A DNA stretch of 64,000 nt from Hydractinia symbiolongicarpus. Taxonomy: Eukaryota > Cnidaria > Hydrozoa > Anthoathecata > Hydractiniidae. The notes beneath the pieces are model-generated. The model did not search any database, was not told where the DNA came from, and saw only the letters and a list, made by a program, of their open reading frames with translations. Position numbers and translations under genes: made by a program. Of the stretch, positions 1-14,000 are shown one piece after another. Where the stretch lies: assembly GCF_029227915.1 (NCBI RefSeq), contig NC_079884.1, positions 23,684,001 through 23,748,000 of the forward strand, in the 5' to 3' direction. Every line of letters begins with the position of its first letter. Position 1 is the first letter of the stretch.

Positions 1-2063
1 AAAATCGGGTTGCCTGTAGTCGTCGATTCCCAACCTTTGTTTTCGCTAAATACGGTCTGTAACTCAAATGCTCTCTTGCTACAATATTAAGATTTTATTA
101 CACAAACTAGCATCGATAGGGTACTGAAAACGGTGTCGTAAATGCAAGACCAGCAGCCTGGTATTTACAGCCACGTAAAGGGACACGGGTTGATAAAAAT
201 ATTTACGAAAATTGACAAAAAGCATTTGATTTGTCGACTGAGTTTTGAAGCGAATGAATCTTCATAACGTTAACGTTCATAAATGCGGAAAGTCCGCTTT
301 CATTTTTCAGCACGTGGTTTCAAGGGGCACGCATCGAAGTGCTTAAAAATAATAGAAATATTTAGGAACGCTTATGCACGCGCTGCTTTTTGTCAATATC
401 ATTGTAGAATTTTTATGAACACAAAAGCGCGGCAGAGTATAACGTAATTTCATGATTTCGACCAACTAGTTTGTTTGAAGCGGGGACATTTTATGTTTAG
501 TGTGCATTTCTGATTCCAGTGAGCATTGTGCCGCCAGACGACTACGTAGTGCCAAGTTCGTTTAAATTAAAGACATTTTGTTCGAAGGAGATCTGATACA
601 CATACGAAACAACCAATAATTCTCGTAAAAAACAAAAAAAAATTAAAATGTATGGGTAAGTCTTTTGAACGAATTTTACCAAATTTGAAAAGGATAATTA
701 GGGGAAATGACACACAAAAAGGCTGGAAGCATTTATACTGTACATATATTAAGTCAAAATCTGAAAAAAGGGTCTTCAGGATCCAACTTTATAGATAGAG
801 CCCCAGCCAAATGTAAAAATAACAAAAATAACCAATTTAAAACTGATTTTTATTTTATTTTCTGAGTACCTTATATATAATTTTTATGCACTGGTCCTTT
901 TTTTTTTAAAAAAAATTAGAAAAACAAAAATTATGGACAAAAAACTTTCGGCAGACACAAATTTCGGACGGAAAAAAAAAAATCCGAAAGTTTTTCCGTT
1001 CTAAAATTTTTGTTTGTAATGTATGAATAATTTTCTTGTCATATTGTGAATATAAAGTGTATTTGGGGCTCGAGATTTGCTTCAGTATACTGCAAAATAA
1101 GGACAAATCTGAATTATTCCTTATAACATGATTTGCATAACGTAACAATGAAGATATTTCTGCAGAAATTTTCAACTATTTATTTTAACTATTTATTTAA
1201 TAATATTCTAGTTACAAATATACATTTGGTGATTTTAGGTAAAAATATTAAAATATATAACAAAATTCGATACAGAAATATACACCTATTTTTTATAAAA
1301 TAAAATTCTCTTACAATGAAGAGATGCCTAAAAGTAGTTCAATAAATTAACTAATGCGAGGCAAATATTTGGATTAATAAGATTTACCTTGGAGGACCAA
1401 GGATTTACGAACAACTTGAATCATCCTAAATAAATAAAAATTGATTAAAATTGAACTAGGGTTTTTTTTATAAGTTTTTGGAAAAACCTATTTGTTTCCC
1501 ATTTATAAAGGCTCCCGGACGAATGTAACGTATTGTTGGCTAGGTTGGCTTCTCCCAACTGATCACAACATGAATTTCACATACAAATATTATAGTTCTG
1601 CGTGAAGGGTTGAGAACTCTTTTTTGAAAAAAAGACAAACTATACAAATAAATATTGATTATAAAAATATATATTAATATGGGAAAACTTAGCAAGTCCT
1701 AATATTTCACGAGGAGTAATTTTCGCGAATTTTCCAAATAACCAGTTCTCCAATAATTTTCTTAGAGAGGTGTACCAAGCAGAGATTTTTTTCGAGATTT
1801 CGAAATACAACTTTAAAATAAAAAGGTTTGTTGTTTTTTATATCCCCTTCATCATTACAACAAACATTTATGAGTTATAAGCTTTCTAATGATATAAAAA
1901 TAAATGAATTGACAAAAATAAATTGCGTGTTTGATGTAGTCTCAATAAAAATAAAAAATAAAATATACAAATCCCCATTCTAAGATGATACTAAGTAAAG
2001 ATAAATTGGGCTTCCGTGTGTTATGAATATTATTCGACATTGTTGTTTACGTACACAAAGAAA
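1..2063. other. 3' flank of the EHMT gene, no second gene seen
   Basis: No coding region is supportable here. On the minus strand this stretch should hold the 3' UTR and polyadenylation region of the EHMT-like gene, whose stop lies at 2064-2066. AATAAA-like hexamers on the minus strand occur around 1192-1197, but I cannot choose a polyadenylation site. An imperfect palindrome at about 913-1018 is described separately. A plus-strand ATG followed by a GTAAGT-type donor at about 648-661 looks like a first coding exon, but nothing downstream continues it. Confidence 0.5.
913..1018. repeat. short imperfect inverted repeat (MITE-like)
   Basis: Outer arms rich in CAAAAATT/AATTTTTG enclose inner arms in which AAAAACTTTCGG (about 943-954) is matched by its reverse complement CCGAAAGTTTTT (about 984-995). 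The overall size near 100 bp and the nested arms suggest a small foldback element. No flanking duplication could be confirmed. Confidence 0.4.
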
Positions 2064-5000
2064 TCACTTACTGCTGTACTGACAGTTTTCAGAGTGACAT
2101 TTACAGTATTCTCCATATTCCAACTTGACGTCCCAAAACGAATCTCCATAATTAAAACTAAATAAAAGTTCTTGATACTATCAGCTACAACAAGGTGAAA
2201 CTTCGAGGGTAGCATTTTTTTCTTTGTGTGCAACTATATTGAAATTAAAATGACTGAATGATATATTTACAGTCTTTTTTTTATACAAAAAACAGGGCAT
2301 CATATCTGTGCAAAATCAGATTTTTGGATGTTTCACATTGATGAAACGAAATGATAGGCCATGATCATAATTTTTAGGAAATGTTACTGCTACTTCTAAA
2401 TGTTTATTTAAAATTTTTTTTTTTGAAAAACGTAGGTGAAAGGTCCCAATCCTTGAAATAGGTAAAATATAATAAGCCACCAAGGTACATGCAAGAAATA
2501 TACCAATGCACCATTCACCAGAAACAAGCCTAAATAGTGGGCGTCATATTAGGACAGACGTTATACACACAAATGCTGACGGCAATACCAGACAAGACAT
2601 TCATTCTACATATACGAAATAAAACTGAAGGGGGCACTAGACTGCTGTTTACGAGTTATAGTCTTAAGCAGTCTACTGTGGGCAATGACGTCAAAAGTTA
2701 AAATCTATATTTTTAAAAAACTAATAAGTTCAGCATCAGAAATAAGACGAAGAAAAAAAATAAGGCAGCTGTTATGAAATAGGAGTCTTTTTTATCATTC
2801 CAAGAATCCGTTTTGAACGCGAAAAAAAAAATGGAAGGAATCGAACATTGATTGATTTTTTGTCTTTTGTCATTGGTTTTTTCATCCGTTTAGTGCTTCA
2901 CGAATATTAATGCCCACAAATGCAAGAGTAACATACTGCAACTTGTTTTAGGATGAGGCATAGAATCCTATGTATATATAAAAAGTGCCAGGCAAGCTAT
3001 GTAAATAAAGATGTGGAAATTCTTTCATTTAGTTCAACAATAATATAATAGGTCAAAAACGTTTCTCCTCAGGCATTAGACCGTGGTTTCTCCTTAGGCA
3101 TTATACCGTATCCCTGATCGAGATCGCTAAACTTATTATATTCGAGTAGGCTTACAGTAAAAATCAATTTTGAGTCAGTGACAATGTTTACCCAGAATTG
3201 TTTTTCTTTTTTTTACGTTACTTTAGATGTAATTTTATGGGAATGGGGAGGGGCTTGTTGGAGATCTTGAGACAGAAATTGAAATATTTGCTTTAATTTA
3301 ACCCCGAAAAACAACACACGCTTATTGGTTTGCGATACACTTGTGACTTTGCATTTATATTTTGCATAAGATGGTCAATCACAAATAATAGCAACATAAA
3401 GTCATCGTAAAATTCTTCGTGTTTTCATCAGGGTATTTCGTAACACGACGGAACTTAATGGAGTTACATTTTGGTTAACATAGATAAACAAAATAATGTA
3501 AAACAAATATAATACCACAATTCTTCCTTTATTTCTATCTCGCGAAATGCAAAAAATGCAATTTCTGGAAAAGAAATGTCCTAAGAGAAAAACAAAATAG
3601 CATGACAAAAGTAAAACAAAAAATGAAGCACTAAAGACATCAAAAGGACCTCCTTGTGCACAAAAAACATAGGTATTAGCAAAGCAGATGGGACCAGATT
3701 TTAAAGTCATAACCGCTCAATAATGTACCTGCTGACTGGTGGTAAAAACGTTTTGAGCAGGTACAATCCTGTTTCTAGTTTCGGAGAAAATAACCATTTT
3801 CTTTAAAACTCTCCTGCAATATGGCTTTTCAGATATTGCGACTGTAAGGGCGCAAAGGTTTGGGAACTACTGTGCCAAAATAAGTTGAAATAACCAGTCA
3901 TTGGTTAAAGTAAGTCCAAAAGAAGAAAAGTTAAAAGAGTAAAACTGCAATATCAAAGGTTCATATGAATATATCAGGTAACAGTATTTACAAAAACGAT
4001 TCGCCTCATGGGAAAGTGATACCATTTCTAAATAAATATATTAGGTTGATGTATTTCTGGTCATTGATAACCGTTGCTCCCTTGTATAGAGGCAGAACAC
4101 AATACCATTATTCATGACGCGGACATCATACCTTACAGGTTCAGATGTTCCATGGATGTTACCATGATCCTTCCACCTAACGCCAGTATACCTGACAGTC
4201 TCACCAATGTATCGTTCTCAGCACGAACAAAGATTTTCAAAAAACAATGACATGTGTGACTTTCTTCTTAACAGGGTTTTAACCTTTCTTCTTTTTCAAG
4301 ATACCAAATTTGACAGAAGGCAAGGTGAGGAAATTAGACCAGTTATTGTTGCTGTTGTATATATCCAAACATTTGTGTCACTATATCTGAAGTTGCCATG
4401 CAATTGCTGACAACTTAAATTATACCCTCGGTAAATAAAACCGTGGGAGAGTGGAACTTTCACAAATTATAATCATTTCTGCCGGTACCCTGGATTTGCT
4501 TAACCTTTAATTAGCGAAACTTTTGATAATGGCGCCATTTTTCATTCCTTCGAAACGTTTTCATTCACAGAAATGCAACTTTTGTGAAACCATTCAAGGA
4601 ACATTCGATTTATCTATCATTCCATAATTCTGTCGTGAAAAGATGCGTTCACAAAATGAAGCCGACTCGTCATGATTTTAAATGTCAGCGTTGCAACCAT
4701 AAAACAAAGGCTTGCTACCATAATCGTTCAAAAAGACATCTTTTCGTTCTTATTTTAATTCACCCCTTCTTTGGCCGCCTTTTGACATGAGTTTCGATTA
4801 AGTAGACACATTTTCTCTCGCTCATCTATTTCATGCATATCGCATAGTAACCACTTAAGCACATTTTATACGTCAAATCTCAAGTTCTTTATTTTTAATC
4901 AATTTCTATAATTGAAGTTGTTTAATAGTTGTTTATTTTTATTTAACTAATTTTTGTAATTTATTTAAAAGAGAAAAAAAGGAAGTCAAATTTTTGGTAT

Positions 5001-8000
5001 GCAACAAAAATTAATTGTAGTTTTCTTTTCTAAGTTTTTATTTCTTTTGTTTTGAAAGCGTATCCCTACTTTCTATTTTGGTAACTAAATATTTTGTGTT
5101 GCTTGTTATATTTGTAGAGAACTGAAGTTACTCAATAATTTTTCAAAATCGTGTACAGCTAACCAGCAACTGCTTCGCAGTGGCTTGCCTTGTACACCAA
5201 GTAAAAAAAGAAGACACATATATGTCTCGAATAACGCTTATATCAGAGTAAAATATCAAATCTTTTGTTTTTATATTTGTTTAGTCCTAAAGCCTTCACT
5301 TTGGCTTTCAAAATCAACAGTTGCTACAGGGCTTGTGTTTTATGTAGTAAAAGCATTGCACAATAAAAATTCAGAAATTGCTTTGTTGGAAAGTAGAGTC
5401 TAAAGGACAACAGAATAAGCTTGATGTCTCAGTAATCATTTGGCAGCTTAAGTAGAATAAAAAAGCCTTCTTACCCGGTGTGATGTGAATAGTTTTACAG
5501 CTCTCATATTGGCATCACAAGAATGGTTAATAAACCTTCCACAGTTACCATATTTCAACGCGTCCATGCAGTTCGGTTCGTCACCGGAAGTCTAAACGTG
5601 AATAGATAAATATAAATATACAAAAAAGCACACTCGTCAAATATTAGTTATTATTAATATTATTTGAACTTTTTTATTTTACCAGGAAATTATCATCTTT
5701 ATTTTTAAGTTAAAGATCTGTTTTCAAAATATTTTTTCTAAAATTTATTTTAATGAAATGAAATTTATTTTTTTGATGCTAACCCTAAGACAAAATATGA
5801 ATGGAGAAGAAAAGATAGCGGAAATAATGCTAGCAAGTTTGCTCCGTGTTTGCACACTTAAATTACATACTTTTTTGATCAAGGGCATTTAACCTTTTAT
5901 TTCGCATTTTAAATTGAAATTTAACATAAAGTTCACTTCAGACTAGATATACGCAAAACAAGAGCTATTAGACGATGCTACTTTGCATCTTTAATTCTGC
6001 AATTTTATTAAAAATATGCGCAATCGCATTGTTTTGTATTTTGCATTTTTCACAATCCCCATTGGATGGAATAATCCGAATAAATTTTTCTTCGTGTCAT
6101 TGCAAACTGTCTTTGAGATTTTAGGTGAAATTTGTTGGCAAAGGAGAAATTTACAAAGAAACAAAAAGGACTGACCTTTGTTGTTGTAGATATTACAACT
6201 GCAACTGATTAAGTTGACTTCTACGTTAAACTCATGTTACATTATAGTTTGCATTATACTGTGAAAATTTAACTTGTAAGCTTTTACTTTTGGTAGATGT
6301 ATATTTAGTATAAATTTGTGGGAGAAGATAAGATGCAGTACAATACCTAAAGGTATGATCTTTATAAATGTTAATGTCCATTATTACAGGAAAACTTTAG
6401 TTGACAGGTATTATCCAAAATATACTGAAATTGATTTTGGTAAATTAATTTCGTCGTCTTCAAATTTCTTTCTTTTGCACATTTCGGTTGAACTTAGTTA
6501 GAACGACCGGACCAGTTTTGATGTATACCAATAGCATTGATTCATGTTAGTTTAGACAGGAGGATCATATATATCATGGGAGGACCATGCAATACATATA
6601 CAGATAAGAATTTACGTGTGTTCCAGACCGTTTGTTTTACACTTTTTACCATTTCGACACAGTACAATATACAGGAGAAATAATAATACACGTCACAACT
6701 TGTTGGTCGTTTTGTTAAACTTTTTTTCAGTATGACTTAACATGCTAAAGTATGTTGTTTTTATGTCATATTTTTTATTTTACATTTTACTTCTGCAGTT
6801 GTTACACAATTTAATCAAATTTGAGTTTTTGTTTTCACTGTGCTTATATAATTTGGAACATTTTGTGTCAAAACCTTCAAATGATATAAGGCTAATGTTT
6901 AAATTTAAATTGCTCTTGGATTGTCTTAGTTTTTCACATTAACATTTTGGTATCCTTCACAGTAGATTTAGACACGGGAACACATCTAGTTCATTCACAG
7001 TGCTCACGAGATTATAAATATACCTTTAAATCTAAATTAAACAAATAAGTATCTTCATTTCTTCTTTCCGCTTCTTCATCTGTAATCAATTCACCAACAT
7101 ACGATAAAATGAAAGCTCCCTGTTGTATCGGAACGAGAGTACGTAAGCCCCAACCTACACGAATACATAATGAACCATTGAGACAGTTTGTATATACATA
7201 AGTCATGTATCTTTAAAAACCCAACACACCTTTATTTCGTGTTTTAAATACTTGCAATTGGTGTTGTATTCCTTTTTGAACTAACCTATTTGGACAGTAA
7301 CTCCAACAAGAACATAGAGGAGTGCATTCATATAGCACTGGTGACTCTTCGTCAAATATAGCTACATCTATCTTTCCATCCTATAAACAGTACAATTTAT
7401 ATTGATTCTGACCAACAGGTAATCTTTCAACGCATTAGCATTTTTTCAGAATCAGGAATACATGAGGACGTAATATTTAACTGAATGATGTCAATTGTCC
7501 TCCAATGTGATAGCAAATATTTGTGCCAACTTTTATTGAAAGATTTTTAGGCGCTATATCACCTTTCAGAAACTACAAGAAGCCTGGCCAAAATAGGGTA
7601 AAGATAAGTTTTTTGTGCCAGGCGGACACCATTTTCTTCATTGGGGTGATTTATTATGAATTCCCCCGAGAAATACATTTCGCAGAAAATAATTTTTGCG
7701 AAGCAGTCATGTCAAGATAATATCGCGAAGACATTTGCCAATGAATCAATTTTTTGTTTTTGGAAAAACTTTTTACGAAACTAGTATTTTTTTTGCAATT
7801 GTAATTTATTTCGGGCCTATTTATCGAGAAGGTAGCCTGTACTTGACTCGTATAACAGAGTGTGCCCATTGTTTTAATCAACTACAAAGTAAAAATAATT
7901 ACCAAGAAAAACTATATAAGAAAAAACGAACAATCCTTTTGTTTTTACCTAAAGTTAATTTTAGCAAGAAAGTCATTTTTAGTAATTTCGCAAAAACTTA

Positions 8001-11000
8001 TTTTCGCGAATTGACCTTTCTACAAATTTTGGTGAAGATGGATAAAATTACTCAACACAAAGTATAAAAAATTCATGTATGTGGTTGGTTGGCGTGCTTT
8101 GAAATAATAAAATCACCTTTATTAGGGCATAAGCAAATACAAAAATTTTTCAGTCCATCTTATAACACAAAGCAACACAAAATTACTTACATCTAAATAC
8201 CAAAGTTTTTGTTTTTCAGATAGTTGTATACATTTACAGTCAACACACGCTCCAGTGCATTTACAGGGCTTAAATAAACAATTAGTTACGATAAAATACA
8301 TATATAAAGTATACGCCAGAAGTCAACAATTGCCTGTAAGTGTTTCCTTTGAAGCTAAGGTGAGTGAGTTCATTCTTTATTTTCCATACTATTATAAACA
8401 TTACAATGGAAAAGAAGCAAGCTGCTTTTCTATTCTATATGGCAATATACTGGTCTTTAATGACAAATTATAATAATAAATCACAATGTACTGAACGAAG
8501 AAAAATTAAGCCGTAACCAAGTTCATAAAAATCTCGAAAAATTACGCAAATTTCCAAAAGAAGCAAACAAACATTTTTGTTGCAAGGAACTATCCGAGAG
8601 TATTATGCTCTCTTCTCACGAAAGATGGTGTATATTATATATATATATATATATATTCAGTACATTACCCTGACTGTTGAAAGTCCACGCTTAACACTGA
8701 CATGACCGGATTCTTCAGGTTTAGTTATATAAATAAAATCATCCAAAAAAGGTTCATCATCAAGCTATATTTAAAAAGAACACGACAATGAGACAAACTA
8801 CAACCCGAAGTGTGTGAAAGGATTTGTAATCTAACACATTAAAGTTTTTACAAAGAAATCATTATTAACACCATATCGAATTAGGACATGCCGACGTTGA
8901 CAAAAATTAGCACCCGTTAAGATTTTGGATCTAAACAAATACTTTAAGATCCCAATTCCACTTCGAACATTGACCAATTACTTTTTCACAAGTTCGGAGT
9001 GCGTGTTATATTGAAAGAGCATTTTTAATGGCTTGTGGTTGGGATCATTGAATTCCGCCCTTTTTCTCAATATATTATGTCCCCCCTTGTAGTTCGAGCG
9101 TAAGTTATCACTTGATTCAAATGCTGACGTCATCTAATTTTTTTTCATTAAATTGTTTATTAATACCTGGACAACACTTGTGGTAAGTTTCAGGTCCAAC
9201 GGACAACAATTTTAGAAATTACACAGGGGGGGTCGAATCAGCCCCCCCCCCCAGCATTGAGGAGCCCCTAAAAGGCCCAGCAGGAATAGGGTTAAGAGTA
9301 CCTGGTTTATGCAGCTAATAGGAATTCTTTCTTTTCCATGTGAGATATCACTAAGAATATACAAAAGTAAAGAACAGCATTCTAATGTAAAAAAGAATAC
9401 AGTATTTAATTCATATAAATAAAGTTTTTTTTTATATCTGAAAAGAATAGACACTTGGTTAAAGGTATGACCGCCTAGTATTGGTATATTCAGCTTTGAA
9501 ACAAGATAACATCAGCTCACTTTATATACATGTAGTGTGATTTTTTCAGATCGTCATCCACAACTTCATCTCTTATTCTGATACAATGAAATGTTTTAGA
9601 GCTTGCTGGACATACCTAAAATTAGAAAAAGGAAGTATTGCAATGCTCAATATCTCTTTACCATTATATTCTATTAGCTGGTCATTTTTCCTTCGAATTT
9701 AAACAACACTAGCGTGGCTTGTTTGTCACATTTAGCTACGTTAGGCGCTTGCCGTCCATGAGTTACGTGGCTACATCGGTTTACTCATTACAAGACCCTG
9801 ATTACGATCTAAAATTTTCCTTGTCCTAAGTGGTCAATTCTATATTTGCAAGAAATTAGCACCTTAAATGTATTAAAAAGGAAATATAAAAGACTTTATT
9901 TTTTGCATAAAGGCTTTTCGGGTTGGTCCATCATCAGTATATGGTATTAGAGGTATTACATTTTGAGATTCCAAAATGTGGTAAAATTTGACAAAGTAGG
10001 AGTGAAATGGATGGGTTATTAAACTTACTTAAATTGCATAATTGCATTTCATTGCATATTAACTCCTCGGAACCAATAATAGTGAGAGTAGCTAACTAAA
10101 CTAACTAAATTAGGGGGAGGGGACATCTTGAGTGGTTTAAACATTGCATTCTTATAACAATATTGGGTAAGTCTTGGTATATATCATTACATTAATTTGC
10201 TACTTCTAATATTAAAAAATTAACGATATTTTAACAGTATTTAAAATGCTGAAACAGTACTGGGTGGCACAGTACTGGGTGGCACAAAATTCAAATATTG
10301 TCAGTAGAAGGAGGGTGGAATAAAAATGTTCTGGCTGGCATTAATGGATGGTGAAGGCAGAAGAACTATTGGAGACTCGGAATAAACGTAAAAGTAATGT
10401 TCCGCATTCACTTTTTACCTTATGGTATGATATAACAAACTCAGAACTTGCACGTCTAAATTTAAAACTTTAAAGTAACAATGCCAAGAAATTATAGACT
10501 AACTTCAAGTGCTGTTTCATTATTCTTGTTCTTTATTTTGTGATTTGCCCCATGAAGCAAAAGGAACCTAGAAAAATAACGATGGCAATTTTGTCAAAAC
10601 CAACTACAGAACGTAACAGATCAGTTTAGAAATACTCACTGCGTCACATGATAATGATCACCTTTTGCTGCAACATGTCTAAAAGATAGATAAAAGAACA
10701 CATTAGGGAAACAAGTGTTTTATTGTTGAAAATCTCCTTAATGGCAAATTTATAGATTTAGATACCAAACCATACCATTTTATAAAAACTACAATCAACA
10801 AAAAAAGGATGACATCGACATAATTATGTCAAATTTTTCGTTACACTCTCATCTGCAAGGAAACAAGTAAAATTGAAATACAATACATTTTCTTATTTTC
10901 TCTTTAACGCTATCTGGTAGAGTTGTACAAACAGTACAAAATTTTAACTGACATCTTCTCAGAATTTTATGTTTCCTAAATTTTTAAATTAATCTATCTA

Positions 11001-14000
11001 GGAACAGCATCAATGTCTCGGCAGATTTTAACAGCTTAAGTAAAAGGTTGGCTTTATGTTTCAAATTGTTAATAGAAAGAAAGATACGATTTTGACAAAA
11101 ATTGTGTTAATAACTAACAACACTGCACAAAACTCTTGAAACATAGTATTATACGAAAGCACAACTTACAAGGGAGTTTCACCGAATTTGTTCCTAGTAT
11201 TAACATCAGCAATTGCAGAATCGGAAACTAACTCTCTAGTGCATTCAAATGATCCAGAAATAGCAGACCAATGCAAGCAAATGTTCATTTCCTACACGTA
11301 ATAATGAGAAATCAATTTTAATTTTAGTAAAAGATACAGACCACAATGCTTAAAGCGTTTTGTTTATGATATATATTTATCATGTAAGGTTTCTGTGACT
11401 ATTTTTATACACACAACTTACATTATCTAACAGATTTGTGTATGCACCTTTTTTAATCAAATATCTCATCAACAAATGATTAGCATCATTTTCTGCTGCC
11501 CACATCAATGCAGTCCAACCATATTTATCCTGAAGCAAATATAAAAACAAGGATTATTTTAAAATTATTCTAGCATCACCGGGTAGTCACAATTTTAGTT
11601 AAAAAAATTATGCTACCCTTGTAGAAACATTTGAAATGATTTTTTTCTTGGTCACAAAATGGTTGGTGAAGATAATTGAAAGACGCAAATTATGCAAGGA
11701 ATATTGTACGGTAAACGTGTAAAGACAAGGCCCAAATTCGTTGAAACAAAACGATATATGTCGCCTTGGGTTATTGATGCAAGTGCAGCTTGTGATGTTA
11801 GTTTATTGTTAAAATGTAAAAGCAGATTAATAGCACAGGAAATATCGGGTGGAAAGAAGGAATGCTTGTGTTTTTTGTAAAATTAAAACAAAATAACAAA
11901 ATTTTGCTTTGTTAAAACTTCACACTGACATTTCAAATGAGTATAGAGACTTTTTGAGCTTTAAAAAATCATTACAATTTCATAGCAGGAGAATGTGCTA
12001 TATGCACTATGCAATGTCCTAACCTGTTCATTCAAGGATATACCAATTTTTACCAACCATCTAACAAGCTCAATAGAACCTCTTCGTGAAGCAGCATGAA
12101 GCAAGTTCATACCCTCTGTATTCTAAAGAGGTTTCAAACAAAATTGATCATTGTATGCAAATTAATTAAAAGCTGATGTGTGCATCTTTACTTACTCTAA
12201 TTCTGAAGTCAGCACCTGCCTTTACTAGAAACTGAGCAACACTTAAATGCTTTTTTTCCACAGCATAGAACTAGAAATAAGATTTAAAAAGCAGATGTAA
12301 ACACAACGCAGTTTTATATTTTTTCAGGTTTTATACAACATTTTTGTGTGTGTGTATTCCTTGCCAAATAAACTTGGTTGAAAACAACTAGTTTAATGTT
12401 TATGGTGACAATTTAAAATAATTCTTGGGTATTTCTTTACCTGACTTAAAAAGGGATAGTCATCTTTCTAGAATTTAAACTATATGAATTGAAAATAACT
12501 TTTAAAACGATCAAGATTGCCACAATATTTTACAGTAGTTATATAATTTAGAAACAGTATGGGACAAAGTTTGAAAATTTGGTAACAAACTATATAGCTA
12601 ACTACATATACTGATAACTTATATAGATATTTGGTTAATAAAGCATGGATAAGTTATGAGTATTACTTATAAAAACTAATTTTGTGCACACAATATTTTT
12701 ATCTGATTTAAGTGTACTAAATGACTTACCAATGGTGTCCTGTTGTTGTTATCTCTAATGTCAACTCTTTTAGTGCCAGCCTAAGAAAAGAAACAATTTT
12801 TTTAAGGACTTGTATTCTTCAATAGCGAGAATCTTGATGTCAAAGGGAAAGGCAAATTTAACCCTAAATCGCTTACTTTATATAGTAATACCAAGAGCAT
12901 ATCCAAATAACCCTTAGATGCAGCTATATGTAGAGCTGTCCTACCCTCTTCACCTTTCACTTGGGCAGCAGGGTTGGTTCCAACATCTATATAACAAAAA
13001 CAACTGTAAAAATTTACAAAATAACAAACTTGTTTATGAGACTACAGAAGACCTTAAAAATTATTATAATTTATAATATTTTTTGGATGTCAAATACTAT
13101 ATACAAGGTAAGTTAATTGTGATCAGGTGATGTTTATATAGAAGAGTATTACTAAAATGATTGGGAATAAGTTGAAAGCCAAGAACGGACGATAAACACT
13201 TTAGGCATCAAATTTTTAAAGGCCAAACCTTTTATAATTGAAAAAGTTTATGCTTTCCGAAATTACAGATTTCATCGAGGAAACCTTTCCGATCACAAAA
13301 TATTCCGCATTCCTCTATCCCTAAAAATTTTTTTCCCATAGGTTTTTACGTTTAGTGATGGCATCAGAGAACACTGTAATATAATAAAAAAATCAACAAC
13401 ATTTTCACACTATGAATTTGTTTCTATGTAAAATATCAAATTAGAGCCTGTTAAGAGTGGATTCGTGTTTTATATGATTTTATAGACAAATTCGAATAAG
13501 CACACTAAATTTTAGAAAAATTTCATCATTTATCAATAGATTAAACGACATTCACTGAACTAAAAAAACAACGGAAATCACTAAGATCTTTTATAAAAAC
13601 TGTTGCAAAGGGAACAAAATTGTTGCCTGACGATGTCCAATGAGTTGGTCGAAATATCATAATACTTGACAAAAGTAAAAAAGCAAACAAACAAACAAAC
13701 AAACAAACAAACAAAAACCGGAAAAGATTTAAAAAATATGCTTACTCAAAAATGCCATGACCTTTCCTATTAAACCATGTTTTACATGAGAATACAACCC
13801 TTTTTGGTTCAATCGTTTTGGTCTACAATAAATATTTTGTTAAAACAATAACAAAGAACACATCTATAGAAAACATATATTTCTTGACGATACTACAGAA
13901 ACCGCTACCACAAGCAAAATAAGATTTTTTCTTCAATACGGCTGCACAAAATTTGCCGAAAATAATTGTTTGACCCTGTACAGACTGTTTTTATTTTTGC

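Larger units (their letters stand above)
2064..9615 (-). other. EHMT exons 18-26: pre-SET, SET and post-SET
   Basis: Coding exons: 18, 9615-9530; 19, 9350-9302; 20, 8764-8669; 21, 8268-8191; 22, 7380-7230; 23, 7154-7024; 24, 5591-5475; 25, 3580-3516; 26, 2157-2064. The pre-SET holds nine Cys: a CKCx4CxxCKC cluster in exon 21 and [11 protein letters not shown] in exon 22. Its central loop is shorter than in human EHMT (VDC in place of VDDCSSSNC). The SET domain has the GWG turn, the YVGELI strand, RFINHSC and FNYG. The post-[11 protein letters not shown] with C743 should bind the fourth zinc. Exon 25 is only 65 nt and encodes [18 protein letters not shown], the strand between NHSC and FNYG; it is easily missed because a longer open frame overlaps it. 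Confidence 0.94.

Noticed and set aside
2895-2945. candidate for the missing EHMT SET exon
   Set aside because: Resembled the strand loosely but lacked a GT donor in phase; exon 3516-3580 fits exactly instead.
3402-3710. 102-codon minus-strand frame
   Set aside because: It overlaps the 65-nt EHMT exon 25 in another frame. The real coding content is the 3516-3580 exon with [12 protein letters not shown] in a different frame; the long frame has no domain.
7523-8067. plus-strand frames of 65 and 123 codons
   Set aside because: They lie antisense in an EHMT intron and in CGCG-word repeat sequence; composition is not protein-like.
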